Shown piece by piece: positions 33,421 to 45,640 of a stretch of 64,000 nucleotides of DNA (position 1 is the first letter of the stretch; each line of letters begins with the position of its first letter). The stretch spans positions 3,286,001-3,350,000 of the forward strand of contig PYIU01000008.1 of assembly GCA_003415625.1 (NCBI GenBank), in the 5' to 3' direction. A program made the position numbers and the translations under genes. The notes under the pieces were generated by a model. That model made no database searches. It was not told where the DNA came from and worked only from the letters and a program-made list of their open reading frames with translations. This DNA is from Aquanectria penicillioides (Eukaryota > Ascomycota > Sordariomycetes > Hypocreales > Nectriaceae).

Positions 33421-35919
33421 ATGGCGGAGTTACTGTCTCTGCTAGCCGCTGCGACAGGTCTACTCGACGTTGCCGTCCGATCTTCGAAAGGCCTCTATGA
33501 ACTGCACTCTCAATTAAGAAACGCACCTGCCTTGATTCTGGCCTTAGCCAACGAGACACAAGATATCAGCGCCGTCCTGACGCGAGTTGAAGATGCAGCA
33601 CAAGACTCAGAGGCGGCTGGCCGCGGAACACCAACCAGCGCTGACATTCTCACAAATCTGGACGCCGAGTTACGCAAAGCGAAGGCTATTTTGACCGATC
33701 TCGATAGTTTCACTCAGAGACTGTTGGCAGAACCTCCCAGGCGCAAGAGAGTTCAGTGGTATCTCAGTAGGTCACGGGCTTCGGAGATGCAGAAGGGATT
33801 GAGGGAAGTCCGATCGAGGATCAACGAACTCCTTGTAGCTCATAACAGGCAAGTATTGGTTCGAGTACAAAAACACATCCCTTGCTAATTATGTCTTCCC
33901 TTCAGCTCAATTTCAACGCAAATTCAACTAGAATTGCGTGACGTCCGCCTCGAAATGCATCAAAACCAACAGGCACTTGTTCAGAACTTGGCAGCCAGTT
34001 CTCGTCTTGCAAGCGATCAATTGACGGGGAATGAGACCACGGCAAATCGAAATTTTGCAAACATTGTTTCCATGCTGCAGCACTTCCAAGCTGAAATGAC
34101 CTATCTTCCCTCAACATGGCCTCAGACAGGCATTAATCAGCTTGCAGCCCTTAGTAAGGAAAACATGAGTATCAGTAGAGCTATTGAGAGGATTCAAGCG
34201 CAGATGACACAGGAAACCATGACGGTTCCAACCGTAGTTCCACATCGATTGAGCAAAACTGGGGTTAAAAGCGATGAGTCGGGATTCAACACGTCCGCGA
34301 GCTTTCCACCGCTTCCTCCTACTTTGTCAAATTGCGCCATATATATCTCCTTGCGCCTGATGAATTCTGCGTGCCAGAACCAATGCTGCTGCAGATGCCA
34401 CGCCCTCCGCAGGTCTAGCCGATCCTGGAAACTTCCCAAAGTGTTGGACTCAGCTTTGGGCTCCCTATTCCTTGGATACTTGGGATACCCAGTGGCGCCT
34501 GCAGGGTGCAACATCATAGGCTGTTCAAGGAGCAGATATATCCGTCTCACGCTAGCATACGCCTTCCCCTTATGGTTCCTGAACGCCGCCTTTTATGTGT
34601 TCTTAGAAGCTTCGACGTCTGGAAATATGAGGTTTGGTCTTTTAGCATATCGTCGGATCGAATTTGAACCTTTGGAGGACAACGTTTTTTATCAAGCCCA
34701 GTATGGAACTGGCGCTTCCATGCGGACACTCCTTCTAGGTCGTCGTGCCGCTGTGCTCGACGTATATTTTCGAGATGGCCGCTCTGCCTTACACCTTGCA
34801 ATAGCAGGATTTCGAAGTTGGGATATCAAGCTTGAAATTATCAAGCTTCTCCTGTCAGCTGGCGCGGACCCCGACCAGCAAAACGATGAAGGCGTCTCGC
34901 CACGACATCGGATCGCAAATTTCTTAATCTCACGTGGTGCCTCGCGAGAAATCCTTGACCAACTAGAACAACTATTTCCTCTTTCAACGTGTTTGGGGGA
35001 TCTAGGGCTATCGTTTCTTCACAAGATTGTCGTGAGGCATTGTCATGTCGACCTAGTAGAGGTTCTTCGGAGTGCAAACTCAGATATACTCCAGCAAATC
35101 AACCAAGGGGATCTTCTGGGGCGAACCCCATTGATTTATGCAATAGAGTGCAGTGAATTTTCCATGGCTAAAACGCTCATATCTGCCGGTGCAGATGTGA
35201 ATGCGGTGTCGACGCAAGGCTATAGGGCGTTAGACCGTCTAGCAGTCTCTGACATGCCAGCATCACGCTGTGCAGAACTTGTTCGTCTGCTTCTGAATGC
35301 CGGCGCAGACATAGAGGCTTGCGATAAGGGAATTGGTAGGAGCGCTCTTCATAAAGCAGCCGAGAGGAACAACGTAGAGATGGTCAGGTCGTTACTATCG
35401 GCGGGCGCCAAAATCAACTCCAGGAGTACACATTCTGGAACAACAGCTCTGGCTTACGCGGCACGGTATAATGCTACCCAGGTCCTCCAGCTACTATGTG
35501 AATGTGGTGCAGACATTAATTTAGTGGACTATTATGATTCGCCACCTATTCGGTTTGCAATTTCATACAACAGCCATGAGGCACAAACCCTTCTTTTAAA
35601 CCTAGGTGCTGATTACTCACAGGCGACTAGGTATGGTACCATTCTCCATGAAGTAGCTGGAACTGGTGACAAAGAGACGTGTCAGATACTCACCGGCTTC
35701 AAACTCAAGGGTCTACCGGTAGATGTGGGCATTGGCGACAATGAAGGCGAAACGGCCGCGCAAGTCTTCGAGGCGCGCCGCAATGTATCATCTGACTTGC
35801 GCTCTGCGTTTTACAGCTTTCTAGATTCTGTTAGTTCGGCTCAGGAAGGTGACGAGTCTGATCATGTCGCTTGTGATGAGATTGAGGAATTTGTAGATGC
35901 AGTTGAGTTTATAAACTAG
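33421..35919 (+). CDS. STAND-like N-terminal (HeLo-like) domain protein with ankyrin repeats
   Basis: Two exons, 33421-33848 and 33906-35919, 813 residues, joined by a GC-AG intron (donor GCAAGT); this is the only donor that keeps frame into SSISTQIQLELRDVRLEM. Residues 1-150 (MAELLSLLAAATGLLDVAVRS) resemble the fungal N-terminal domain of STAND/NLR proteins (PF17111 type), an alpha-helical bundle. A helical linker follows, then a Cys-rich patch (NQCCCRCHA) and a hydrophobic stretch near 34540-34605. From about residue 430 at least seven ankyrin repeats run to the C-terminus (AGADVNAVS, NAGADIEACD, SAGAKINSR, ECGADINLVD). There is no NACHT or NB-ARC ATPase between them, so it is not a full NLR. 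The role is inferred to be incompatibility or immunity. Confidence 0.78.
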
Positions 35920-36065
35920 TATTGTGCTTTTGTTGAGATGTGTAAGGAAATGAGATACGTTGTGAATACTTGATTTCTTATTCCGGTAATCTTATCACTT
36001 GTCAATTTTGTTCTTTCTATTGCATCAAGCTTCCTAATTTAGTCAGATTTTATGCAGCTATCTTA

Positions 36066-38339
36066 CTAATTGCTCAAAACAATACAATCCAGGCCCGGAG
36101 AGGAGTCCCCGGTCAAAGCGACAACCACCTTGGGCTTGTCTGCCCACCTTTCTGCCAAAGATTTGGCAGTCTTTTGACTTCTACTATTCGAGTTTGCCGC
36201 AATAGCAAATACGCTAGTCGCAAAGAAAAACTCCTCACCGGGTTCAAGACCACTGACAATATTACGGTCAACAACGGGGATCACGCTCCTTGGGTAGGCC
36301 AAGCTTGTGTTTGTGTCTGGTTGAAGGGCCTTGGAGGTTGTCGAAGTCCACTTGAATTTTGTGTCAATTGGTATCGCTGATATCCCACTGCAGCCGGCAT
36401 GTGAAAGGATCAACGTGGAATTTTGATTTGCGTGGATGCTCTCGGTCTTCCCAATTTCCGCATCCACATCGATACTATTTAGCGTGCGAATCTTTTTGCC
36501 ATCCTTTATGCGGCACAGAGGCGAAGCAAATCCTCCCTCAATCGTATGAAAAGTGCGCAGTGTTTTGTGTACCATAATTCGATGCACTCGGATATGCCAG
36601 TCTGGCCATCTCTCAGTTGGTGGGATCAAGGTTGTCTGTACTTCCACCTGCCCATCGCTCCACGGGTACCAAAGAACACATGCGGCCGTAATCGATATAC
36701 TTTCATTTGCGACTTTCAGATTCACTTGCGGAAAGGTTGCTTCTGAACATTTCCATTTCACTGCCCAAGTCTCTGCACCATCACGACTAAGCGCCAGGGT
36801 GCAGTCAGGAGCCATCTGCTGGATCAATGGACCTGTGGGCACGGAGAATGGGAAATTAGATGAGTACTCAAACTTGCAATACTTGGCTTGAGTTGCCTTC
36901 ATTGGCCAGGCGACGAACTGAGCTGGCGAAAGGAAGAAGTGATGATTACCCCGCGGATGATTACTGAGAATTTGCTTTGGTGCTGGGACAAGAGTAGGCT
37001 TGAATGGTGCTGGATATGGCTCCTCTTCGGCCTTCCAAAAGTCATCTTCCTTTACGAGCGATACCGCAATAAGGGTTTTCATGCACCAATAAGGCGATTG
37101 CGGTGAATTGTAGTCCTCGGCCATGAACATGTTACTACAACATGGTTAGTCTAAAACATGTGGAGATGGACGTCGTGCTCACGGGTATAGCCAGCCAATG
37201 TTCATTGTGCCATCTGTGTAAAAGATGTTTTTTGAGTTATTTGCCCACCAGCGAAGATGCCGCAACAAAAACCCCTTGATGCTACCAGGTGTCGACAATG
37301 CAGCTGGCATGTCGGGGACTTTGGCCACGGCCAGAGCAGCGAAGAAGCCACCGCAAGCAAATCTGTAAGTTAGAGAGCGTCCGAACGGGATCGCTGAGCC
37401 TAATATTCGCCTCTTTAGTAAACTTCAGATATCAACATTTCTTGATTCAGACTTACCCGCAGCATCGAAGTACCGCCAAATCGATGCTCCAAAGTCTCTC
37501 GCTTGCTGCTGATACTTCACTACCCGCTTCGGATCAATGTCGTGGGCAAATTTGGTGTATAAGAGCTGACTGAATTGGATGGCAAAGCTTCCTGAGTAGT
37601 AGTCAACCTGACGCCCGGGCCCGATATCATCTCTTCTGCCAGTCGTCTCATATGCTGCGGCTAGCCGGTCTTCTTCATCTGTGCTCAACCAAGGGCCATC
37701 TCCAGACCAGCCGTCTTCCAAGTAAAACGAATCCAATATCTCAAAGTCAGATTCCATTTCCTCCCACACATCCTCGGTTGGAACACCGCAAACACGAATT
37801 AAGGCGAGGTTTGCAAACACTCGAAACCATCTCCAGTTCGTTTTCGGCATCTCCTTGCCTTTCAGACCGCGCAGCCAGGTCTCGATGTTCTTCCTGATTC
37901 TTTCATCCTGACTATGGAAAAATAATCCGGGTGCACTTAGTAAGGCAAAAGCTATGATTTCAGCTTCCACCATGCGTTGATCCATCTGGCCGACAGCACC
38001 CCAATACTCCGAATGCTCTGGATCAGTGCCGTTGCGCATACCTACAACCCATGGTTCGACCACGCTTCGAATCTTGTTTGAGAGATCATCTTCATTACCC
38101 GTGCTTGCTGTTGACTTCAATGACGAGAGTAGTGCACCAACAGCCCACAATGGACGCGCAAAGCCTTCCAAATCAGCAGCGGCCTCGTCAAAGTGTGCGC
38201 CAGTAGAAACTGGAATGCGAATTCGCGCTCGACCAGGAGAAAAGTAGGGAGTCAAAGGCTCTAAAAGTGCAAGGGCTGCTAAAACTAAATCCTCTCTGGT
38301 CTCTAGTCGATTGTCAGAAAACCCTTTTAACGGAGGCAT
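36066..38339 (-). CDS. DUF2264 family protein
   Basis: Three exons, 38339-37457, 37393-37183, 37134-36066; 720 residues. The N-terminal block [27 protein letters not shown] with [21 protein letters not shown] matches DUF2264 (PF10022), an (alpha/alpha)-barrel-like domain, and [12 protein letters not shown] and [14 protein letters not shown] are further family blocks. The C-terminal half is beta-rich. No leader peptide, so intracellular. DUF2264 genes are often found beside unsaturated-glucuronyl-hydrolase (GH88/GH105) genes in polysaccharide-degrading gene sets; here it is divergent from a GH88 gene 416 bases away. The reaction is unproven; I infer a hydrolase or lyase-like step on an oligo-uronide. 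Confidence 0.83.
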
Positions 38340-38755
38340 GTCTCGTGACTGGGAGCGAAATGAACAACTTGGGATGGCGTTGGTACGTTGCAGAGTACTA
38401 TGAAGCTAGCGAACTGCACATTTTTCTGCCTTAAAAGAATGCTTTGTCGTACTCGGAGGAATCCTCGGGATAAAAGAAACCAAGAAATCACAGGACTACG
38501 TGGAGGTATCTCGGGCCGTATCCCGAGGCACCTGAATCTGCTGTGCATCGGGAGAATTGTCGGCTGGCTTACCCGGGACCAGCCAGAATAGGAAACCCGA
38601 CACCGCCACCGGATCAACCGGATCATAAAGCAACAGACATGCAGCAAGTCGTGATGTACGCGCAGATTTAAGAGACACTCTGAGATAATAATTCTACTCG
38701 TATTTATTTGTCTTGCTACCTTGGGGATTTTTGTTTCGACATTAGGCAAATTTGA
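38340..38755. promoter_or_regulatory. Divergent promoter region DUF2264 / GH88
   Basis: A 416-base region shared by two genes transcribed away from each other, so co-regulation is likely. It contains the palindrome listed at 38510-38527. Confidence 0.6.
38510..38527. promoter_or_regulatory. Perfect inverted repeat CTCGGG-N6-CCCGAG
   Basis: Arms CTCGGG and CCCGAG with spacer CCGTAT, near the middle of the divergent promoter. The CGG half-sites are eight bases apart, fitting a Zn2Cys6 dimer. The regulator encoded at 40591-43505 is a natural candidate to bind it; this is inference. Confidence 0.5.
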
Positions 38756-40376
38756 ATGAGTAGCCCTACTAAATGCCTCATCGCCAAAATGCACAAAAAC
38801 AGCCTGAGTGACGATTCTGCTATTGACCTGCCTTCAACAGAAACCACAGACAACACTCAATGCAAAATATCAGATGGTGCTTTTATGGACAATGAAAATC
38901 CGAAGACTCAACTTCTCGGCGAGCGTCTACATGAGCTCTTTGAAGAGAACATTACGGCCAAGATAATTCGTGCTGGCATCAATTCTCTTCACAACAACGT
39001 AACGCTACCTTTTAGTTTGAATCGGTACACAATTGCTCTCTAATACTCTACGATAGTACCCAATAACCGAATGTCCCGAGTATGTCCCACAGACAGGCCC
39101 TGACGCAGGGAAGTACCTTTGTCGGGAAGCGCAATTTTGGACATGCGGCTTCTTCCCTGGCTCCATCTATAGCCTCTTAGAGAGATTCATCAAGTATCCG
39201 GGTGCGGCCCCCGGTGGATCTAACAAGGCTCTGGTCGCTAGGAAGCTACGAGAACTTGGAGCTATTTGGTCCGAGCCTATCCACGACATGGCCTCCCGTA
39301 CCGACACACATGACATGTCATTTATTGTCCAGCCCTCAATGAGACAAAAGTGGGAGCTGCTAAATGATCAAGAAGCTTTTTCTTCGATTGTGACAGCTGC
39401 CCGGAGTTTGCACACTCGCTATAACCCGACAGTGGGTGCTATCCGGTCATGGGATCGCCTCACTCAAAAAGATGTCAACATCACGTCCATGGTGAACGAC
39501 TTTCTGGTTATCATTGATTCAATGTGCAATCTGGATCTGCTGTACTACGTGGCTGCCCAGACCGGCGAGTCTGAATTGTCTCGCTGCGCTACACAACATG
39601 CTCGTACTCTTATGCGGACGCTGATGCGTCATGAGACAACAGAATTCTCAAGTCGCAAGGGCTATGATGGCCCACTATTCAGTACAGCTCATGTTGCAAA
39701 TTTCGACCCCTCTACCGGAGACCTCAAGGAGATTAGAACTGGCCAAGGGTATACAAAGGACTCGACATGGGCTCGTGGTCAGGCATGGGCCATTTTCGGT
39801 TATGCTCAGACCTTTCAGTGGACTAGAGAGAAGGATTTCATCGAGGCAGCGTGTGGATTGGCAGAATACTTTTTGCTGCGACTGGAGATGTTGCCGAGCT
39901 GTTTTGAGCGACCAGTGCGCGCATCCACTACGAATGGTAGTGGGGAACATGAGCCGCTCACATGTGGCCGTTTTGTCCCTCCGTGGGATTTCGATTCACC
40001 CTTCGACGAGAAGAATCCCTTGAGAGACTCTTCTGCTGGCATCATTGCTGCAAATGGCATGTTGGTGTTGTCGCAGAGCTTGAGAGCATGTGGGGAACAT
40101 GCCCTGAGCCAACGATATCTTAATGCTGCCATTTGTCTTGTCGAGGATGCCCTGGACTTTTCCCTGGCAGATGAAAAGGCAATACTTGCTATCAAAGGTC
40201 GTTCCGTCTCTGTTGAGGACTCGCAACCCAGCCGAACGTTTGACGCTGTACTAAAGAATGCCACAGCCAACCACAACGCCGGAGATCACTGTCGGTACTG
40301 GGATCATGGTTTGGTGTACGGAGACTATTATCTGATCGAGTTTGGCAATCGTCTTTTAAGAATGGGCCTAGTTTGA
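38756..40376 (+). CDS. Glycoside hydrolase family 88 (unsaturated glucuronyl hydrolase)
   Basis: Two exons, 38756-38998 and 39057-40376 (58-base intron, donor GTAACG), giving 520 residues. Family blocks: [26 protein letters not shown] (Asp of the active site), [19 protein letters not shown] and [10 protein letters not shown]88 enzymes hydrate and cleave the terminal unsaturated uronic acid left by polysaccharide lyases. No signal peptide is present, so it probably acts on imported oligosaccharides inside the cell. Fits the neighbouring DUF2264 gene, regulator and sugar transporter. The first about 60 residues are polar and look disordered. Confidence 0.87.
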
Positions 40377-40590
40377 ATACAATTGAGTCACTGTAGGATA
40401 GAGGTTTAAATACAGGCTGCTGGTTTCCATGAATGAAGTATTTGCCGTTTCTTAACCGATTCCCTTACCTCTATATTCATTATTAACCCCACAATTTACA
40501 GCCTTACCAAAAGGCAATCAATATTTTTCTCGCGCGTTTCATACAACTTAGCAGTATTTTCAGTAACTCCTAGCTATGATACTATGAACA

Positions 40591-43505
40591 TTATTGACCA
40601 ACTGGAGGGAGCATGTCAACAGAAAACACTACATCATCGCTACTAATCACGCGGTCCATATCCATGAAACTTCGATCAAGAAGCATGTAGGATATGGCTG
40701 ACAGCTCGTCATTTGGAGATCCCTGGTTCCCATTATATCCCATTGGTGCTGGAGCAGTTTCTGTCGCCTCATCATTGGGAGGGCGTGGCTGTGCAGACAT
40801 GAGAGCGTTACCGTCAGAAAATGTCCTTGGGCTTCCGTTGGTATTCAAACGGCCATCAGCAGCACCCCATAATCGAGGAAAAAGATGCGTGGTTGGTGTA
40901 GATTCAGAAGGTCTCTGAGTGAAAGAATTTGACCTTTGCACTGGCTGCTGTTGTGATGCGCGTGGTGTCTCTTGCTCAGCCGCTCCATTTTGTTGATGAC
41001 TTTGTTGCCAGGTGTAGTTATGTTGTGCAAAGCCACCTCGGGTCTGTCCGGCATTCTGATTTGAAATAATTGTTGAATATCCGAGAGCATCAACACTGAA
41101 ATTGGAGTCCGCGACACATCTTTGATGCAGGTCCCGGAGATGGCCAGCGTATATCCCGGGCAGAGATCGGGCTTCATCAGTTGAGGCCTGGATGGAACCA
41201 AGCCACCTCTTTGCCATAACGTCCAAGCTTTCAATCAGTAGCCAAAGCTCTCGAGGGAGTTCTGAGCCGTAATATCTTTTATGTACTGGCGAATATTTAG
41301 CTTCGAGCTGAGACAACTTGAAGCAAATGGGAAAATTCTTCGCTTACCTAGGAGCACTCTGGCGGCAACGAAAACACAAAATGCGAACTGATTACCAACT
41401 GGACTATTATCAGAAGTATTTTTCAAATATTTGGCAGTGATGTTTTGTATTTCAATGGCTGCATTGTAGCAAATTTCCGCACTACATAACCTAGGAAGCT
41501 CGACAATATTGGTCCAGTCAGCCGGCGGATATGCTATTCGTTGGTGCAGGAGAATCATGGAGGTGTTGTGTGTTACATGCGCAAGGGTAAGGTTCGGGTC
41601 CATATTAATAACTGTTGGCTGACGAGAAATATTCGAGTCTTTCCATTTTTGCGGCAGAAACATTTTCCAACTATGTCGTGATTAGTTCAAATCGCATCAC
41701 GAAGCCGTATTTGAGAGCGGTCCAACATACTGAACTAAGCGGAGATCCAGTTCCTTGAATCTTGTCAACCAGTTGCTGACCTCTTGTCTATCGTGGAAGT
41801 TGATTCTTTGTTGCAAGAAGAAGGTAGTGACTCGACTCAATGACTCAGTTGCTTCGATGCTATAAGCGAATGCTCCCACCGCAGACATGTCGGGTTGTGT
41901 AGAAGTCCCTGCGGCGTGAGATGAAGACTGCGGAGATCCATTTGCGATTGCCGATTGCGAATTGTGATCAGAGTTGGAGTAGTTTGTTGGTAGAAATGCA
42001 ATCGAGTTGCCGATTCTGGCCGCTGAACGGTCCCAAATTCCAAAGTACGGCGTGGTAACTGCTTCTTCCTTGTACCACAGGCCACCATCTGCCGGCAGCC
42101 TGCGATGCACGTCATCAGCTGTGAGACTAGTATTCCACCTATCAAGAAAGGAATGTCAGCGACGGATGTTTTTGGTAGTTAAGCAATTCATACCCGGTCG
42201 TGACGGAGCAAAAACGGTCTAGATTGAAGATGCTCCAGAATACCCTCCTCCTTTCTTCTTCTTCTACCCACTGCTGAGAGGGGCGTAGAGATAGGAGAGG
42301 TTTTAGCAATGGCTGGGTGTCATGGTCTTCACATTCAACACTAAGCTGGAGATACTCGACAGTTCTCGTTAGTGAACCAACAATGGACCAAGCTTTAGAT
42401 GCGTTCCCATGTCCAATCTAGAAACCAGTCAGCAGGTAGACCAATATCTTAGTGCATGGGGTTCTTGCGTCGTCAAATGCGATGATTGTCAAAGCCTGGA
42501 GGTTCTCCACTGATAGCCCATCCATGGCTGTCAGCAGGACTGTGCTTCTTGACTTTTTTGCCCAAGCCTCTAAATCATGAGTTCCAAGTCCATGAGCCTC
42601 TGGGCGGATAAATCGAATAGCTGCGACAACTATGGACTGCAGGACAACGACGAGGCTAGGTCGTTGCTCTGGGTCGAGGATACGTGCTCTGAATCGAGTC
42701 TCATGCAAAACGGGGATCCATGGTTGGATGTTGTTGAAGTATGAGTCGACGATATCTTCGAGTAAATCTGGCGGTAATAGATTCAGCGATGCATAAGCAT
42801 AGTCCTCCACTGGAAGTTGAATCTCCAGTTTCGGATTTCCGCAACTATCCAACCGCCTTCGCTTACGTGACCGCAGTACTGATGCATCAGATGAGTTGTT
42901 CGCCTCATGGTGTTGTCGAGACACTGAACTAGCTGGTGATGCGGTGTGAGCAATACTCACCGGGCGTTCACTTGTGGAAGCGCAGGTTGGTGAAGCGTTG
43001 CTGTTGATGAGTTTGCATAATTCTAGGCTCAAGTTAGAGAGCACTTCGAGAGAACCTTGGAGCCGTTCTCCATCGCCTCTTTGCTTCTCAAGAAGAGCAT
43101 CCTCGAGAACCTCTATCCTAAAAATCAGTAATTGTGATCAAAAGGCTAGTTAGAATATAACGCAGGTGTGCATAAGAAAGACCAGACATACCAATCCGAC
43201 GGTTCAAGCTTTCGACAGCCCCCGACTTCAATCCCGGCTTATTCTTCTTGCCATCATACACACATTGGGCACCTGCAAGTAGAGTAATGAATTAGTTCTT
43301 ATTATGGAAACGATGCAGAGGCCAGCGAATAAGGTGGCTAGTTGGCTATGCTTGCTCGCGGAAACTTACCTAGTCGGTGACAATGTGAGCACGACGGAAG
43401 CTCCCTGGAGCACTTGAGCTTGCGCTTCCTGCAACCCTGACAAGACCCCAAGTCGCCTTCACAGGTTGAGCGATCGACCTCTTCTACAGCATTTGAAAGA
43501 TCCAT
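40591..43505 (-). CDS. Zn2Cys6 transcription factor with fungal-specific TF domain
   Basis: Seven exons: 43505-43370, 43272-43192, 43112-42469, 42417-42194, 42138-41731, 41670-41348, 41285-40591; 836 residues. The zinc cluster [11 protein letters not shown]...[11 protein letters not shown] is completed across intron 1, followed by the helix [14 protein letters not shown]. Intron 3 (42418-42468) is GC-AG (donor GCAAGA); removing it rebuilds [29 protein letters not shown], a strong fungal_trans match, and removes an in-frame stop. [13 protein letters not shown] and [14 protein letters not shown] are rebuilt across the next joins. The C-terminus is Gln- and Pro-rich with an acidic end, a likely activation region. 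It lies between the GH88 gene and the sugar transporter and is a good candidate regulator for that set. An upstream Met at 43571 is possible. Confidence 0.83.
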
Positions 43506-44050
43506 TGGAGGATCCTCTTCTGAGACGTCGAACAGCATCCAAAGGAGGGAATTGCAAGTTTCCACAAGCAAAGTCAGCCTAAATCAGGCGCCGCAAAGAC
43601 TCGCCCCGGTCAACAGTCGACTCTGGCAACAAATATGCCGACTTCCCCGAAGCTACCAGGGTTGTTGAGTCCAAAGCATCCCCGTGATCGACCACAAGAG
43701 GTATGATCCAACACTGGCGTCAAAACCTCACCCCACACCCCGGATTCTGGTCAAGTCTGCCGTAGAGACTTTGGTGCGGGGAACCTTGCAAGTTGACGAC
43801 TGGCCTCGGCGACACACGACGCGAGCATTTCCCCGCTGCCCGATGTTCTATGTTGACCAATTACGTGGAGAGAAGAAAATACGAAGACGTGAATCGTTTA
43901 GCTTTGAATGCGAGGACTAAGAAAGCCACGATTGGGTGCCGTCAAATCCCGTCTTGGCGAAACGAAGATGGTTGCACAACACGAGAAATAGCATTTTTGG
44001 TGTGTAAAACTACCAGACACATATCCCAACAGCCCGCGTTTCACTCTCTT
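43506..44050. other. Intergenic region
   Basis: Holds the regulator promoter and the transporter 3' flank. Open frames such as 43684-43920 have no family features. Confidence 0.45.
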
Positions 44051-45640
44051 TTAAGCTCGATCAACCTGCTCCCGCTCAGACTTTCCCTCCCGTCCATACT
44101 TCCAAGCATCGTCCCCATTAGCATCCAGACCCAGCTGCCTCATGGCATTGACACCCGCAAGTGCATCCGGACCATCGAAAATCACGGCGACCTCCTCAAG
44201 ACCGCGGCCCTTGGTCTCTGGGAAGAAGAAGTAGATGAGAGTAAAGTTGATGCCAATCATGATGCACCACACAATGTAGTACTTCCAGCCAATTGCGTCC
44301 ATTGCGACTGGGTTGGCGAAGCTGTTGTAGATACCAGCCAGATTGCCCGTCAGTTGGTACATCATGGATGCCTTGGATCGAAGAGAGTACGGCACAACTT
44401 CCATGATATAGGTCGGCGGGACCGGAGAGCACACGTGGTAAAATCCCGAGTAGAGGAAAATCATGGCCAAAACACCTCCTGCGTAGCCTTTCTGCTTGAA
44501 GTTATGTTCCTGGTTCAGGGCGGAACAAACGGTCCAAATAATGTAGGCTAGGCCCATACCCGCCATACCACAGAGGAACAGACAGCGACGACCTGCTTTG
44601 TCAACCAGGGTGGCACAGTAAACAGCCACCAGGAAGCCCCAGAGAGACAGGCAGCCATTGACAATTAGCTGAGTCCTCGAATTGGTGATGTTGATGGAGT
44701 TGAGCACCTTTGCAAGGTAGTATGAGGTCAATGCATTGCCGGACCACTGCATCATGGCCGGAATCCACATGGCGAGGAACAGTCGATGTCGGTTGCCCTT
44801 GGTGGAGATCCACTCAGCCCATCGAGACTTCTTCTGGATCTTCTCCATTTCCAAAGTAGCTGTAATCTCTGCCATCTCGAATCTTGCCAGCGAGGAATTA
44901 GCATCACCTTCGGCATGGTACTTGACGAAGAAGTCGAATGCCTGTTTGTTGCGGCCCTTGTAGATGAGCCAACGTGGAGACTCTGGAGCGAGCAAGCTGA
45001 GGACGGCCTGGATGATGGAGAAGACGCATTGCAACAGACTAGGCAATCTCCAACTCCAAGAGGAATCGTGCATTTGGAAACTGCCGTATGTAGTCCATGC
45101 CGCAATGAGCGATCCCAGCGGCCAAGACGTGAGGTAGAAGGAGACGAGAACACCTCGATGGGCCGGGTACGCGACCTCGGAAAGCAGGGGAGGTGCCGCG
45201 ACGGACACAATCCCAAGGCCAAAGCCGACCAAGAAACGAGAGAGGACAAACATTCCATAGTTGACAGACGCAGCCTGAATGATGGAGCCCAGAATGATCA
45301 CACAGGATCCACCACAAATTGGATACCTTCGACCAAACTTATCGCAGAGCTGAGACGAAATCAAGACGGATATCAAAACGCCACCGGTTGGGCCAAAAGT
45401 CATAGCGCCAAGGCGAGAGCCGGTTGGTTGGCCAAAGAACTTCTGCCATTGAGGCAGAGACTGCATGCCGTTGAGCATACTTGCATCGAAGCCCGAAGCT
45501 GTCTGCGTGAGAAGAGCGCATAGCAGCAACGAGTTGAGTTTGAGGAGAGTCCCGTCCTTGTACCAGGGCTTGCGATCCTTGGGGATCATGTCCTTGAGCT
45601 CGAGGCCCTCGAATTCATTTTCCTGGGTGCTGTTCGCCAT
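44051..45640 (-). CDS. MFS sugar transporter (hexose/disaccharide type)
   Basis: Single-exon gene, 529 residues, about 12 membrane segments. Sugar-porter signatures: QTASGFDASMLNGMQSLPQW near the first segment, DKFGRRYPICGG (GRR loop), RFLVGFGLGI, SEVAYPAHRG, APESPRWLIYKGR, DKAGRRCLF, and PETKGRGLEEV after the last segment. It is closest in look to the LAC12-like plasma membrane permeases for disaccharides. Its place beside the GH88/DUF2264 genes suggests uptake of an unsaturated oligosaccharide or uronate. The N-terminal 40 residues are cytosolic and polar. Confidence 0.9.
   Translation of the reverse strand: MANSTQENEFEGLELKDMIPKDRKPWYKDGTLLKLNSLLLCALLTQTASGFDASMLNGMQSLPQWQKFFGQPTGSRLGAMTFGPTGGVLISVLISSQLCDKFGRRYPICGGSCVIILGSIIQAASVNYGMFVLSRFLVGFGLGIVSVAAPPLLSEVAYPAHRGVLVSFYLTSWPLGSLIAAWTTYGSFQMHDSSWSWRLPSLLQCVFSIIQAVLSLLAPESPRWLIYKGRNKQAFDFFVKYHAEGDANSSLARFEMAEITATLEMEKIQKKSRWAEWISTKGNRHRLFLAMWIPAMMQWSGNALTSYYLAKVLNSINITNSRTQLIVNGCLSLWGFLVAVYCATLVDKAGRRCLFLCGMAGMGLAYIIWTVCSALNQEHNFKQKGYAGGVLAMIFLYSGFYHVCSPVPPTYIMEVVPYSLRSKASMMYQLTGNLAGIYNSFANPVAMDAIGWKYYIVWCIMIGINFTLIYFFFPETKGRGLEEVAVIFDGPDALAGVNAMRQLGLDANGDDAWKYGREGKSEREQVDRA

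Noticed and set aside
43316..43571. Zinc cluster of the 40.6-43.5 kb regulator seemed to stop early
   Set aside because: The intron at 43273-43369 rejoins it to the last cysteine and the linker.
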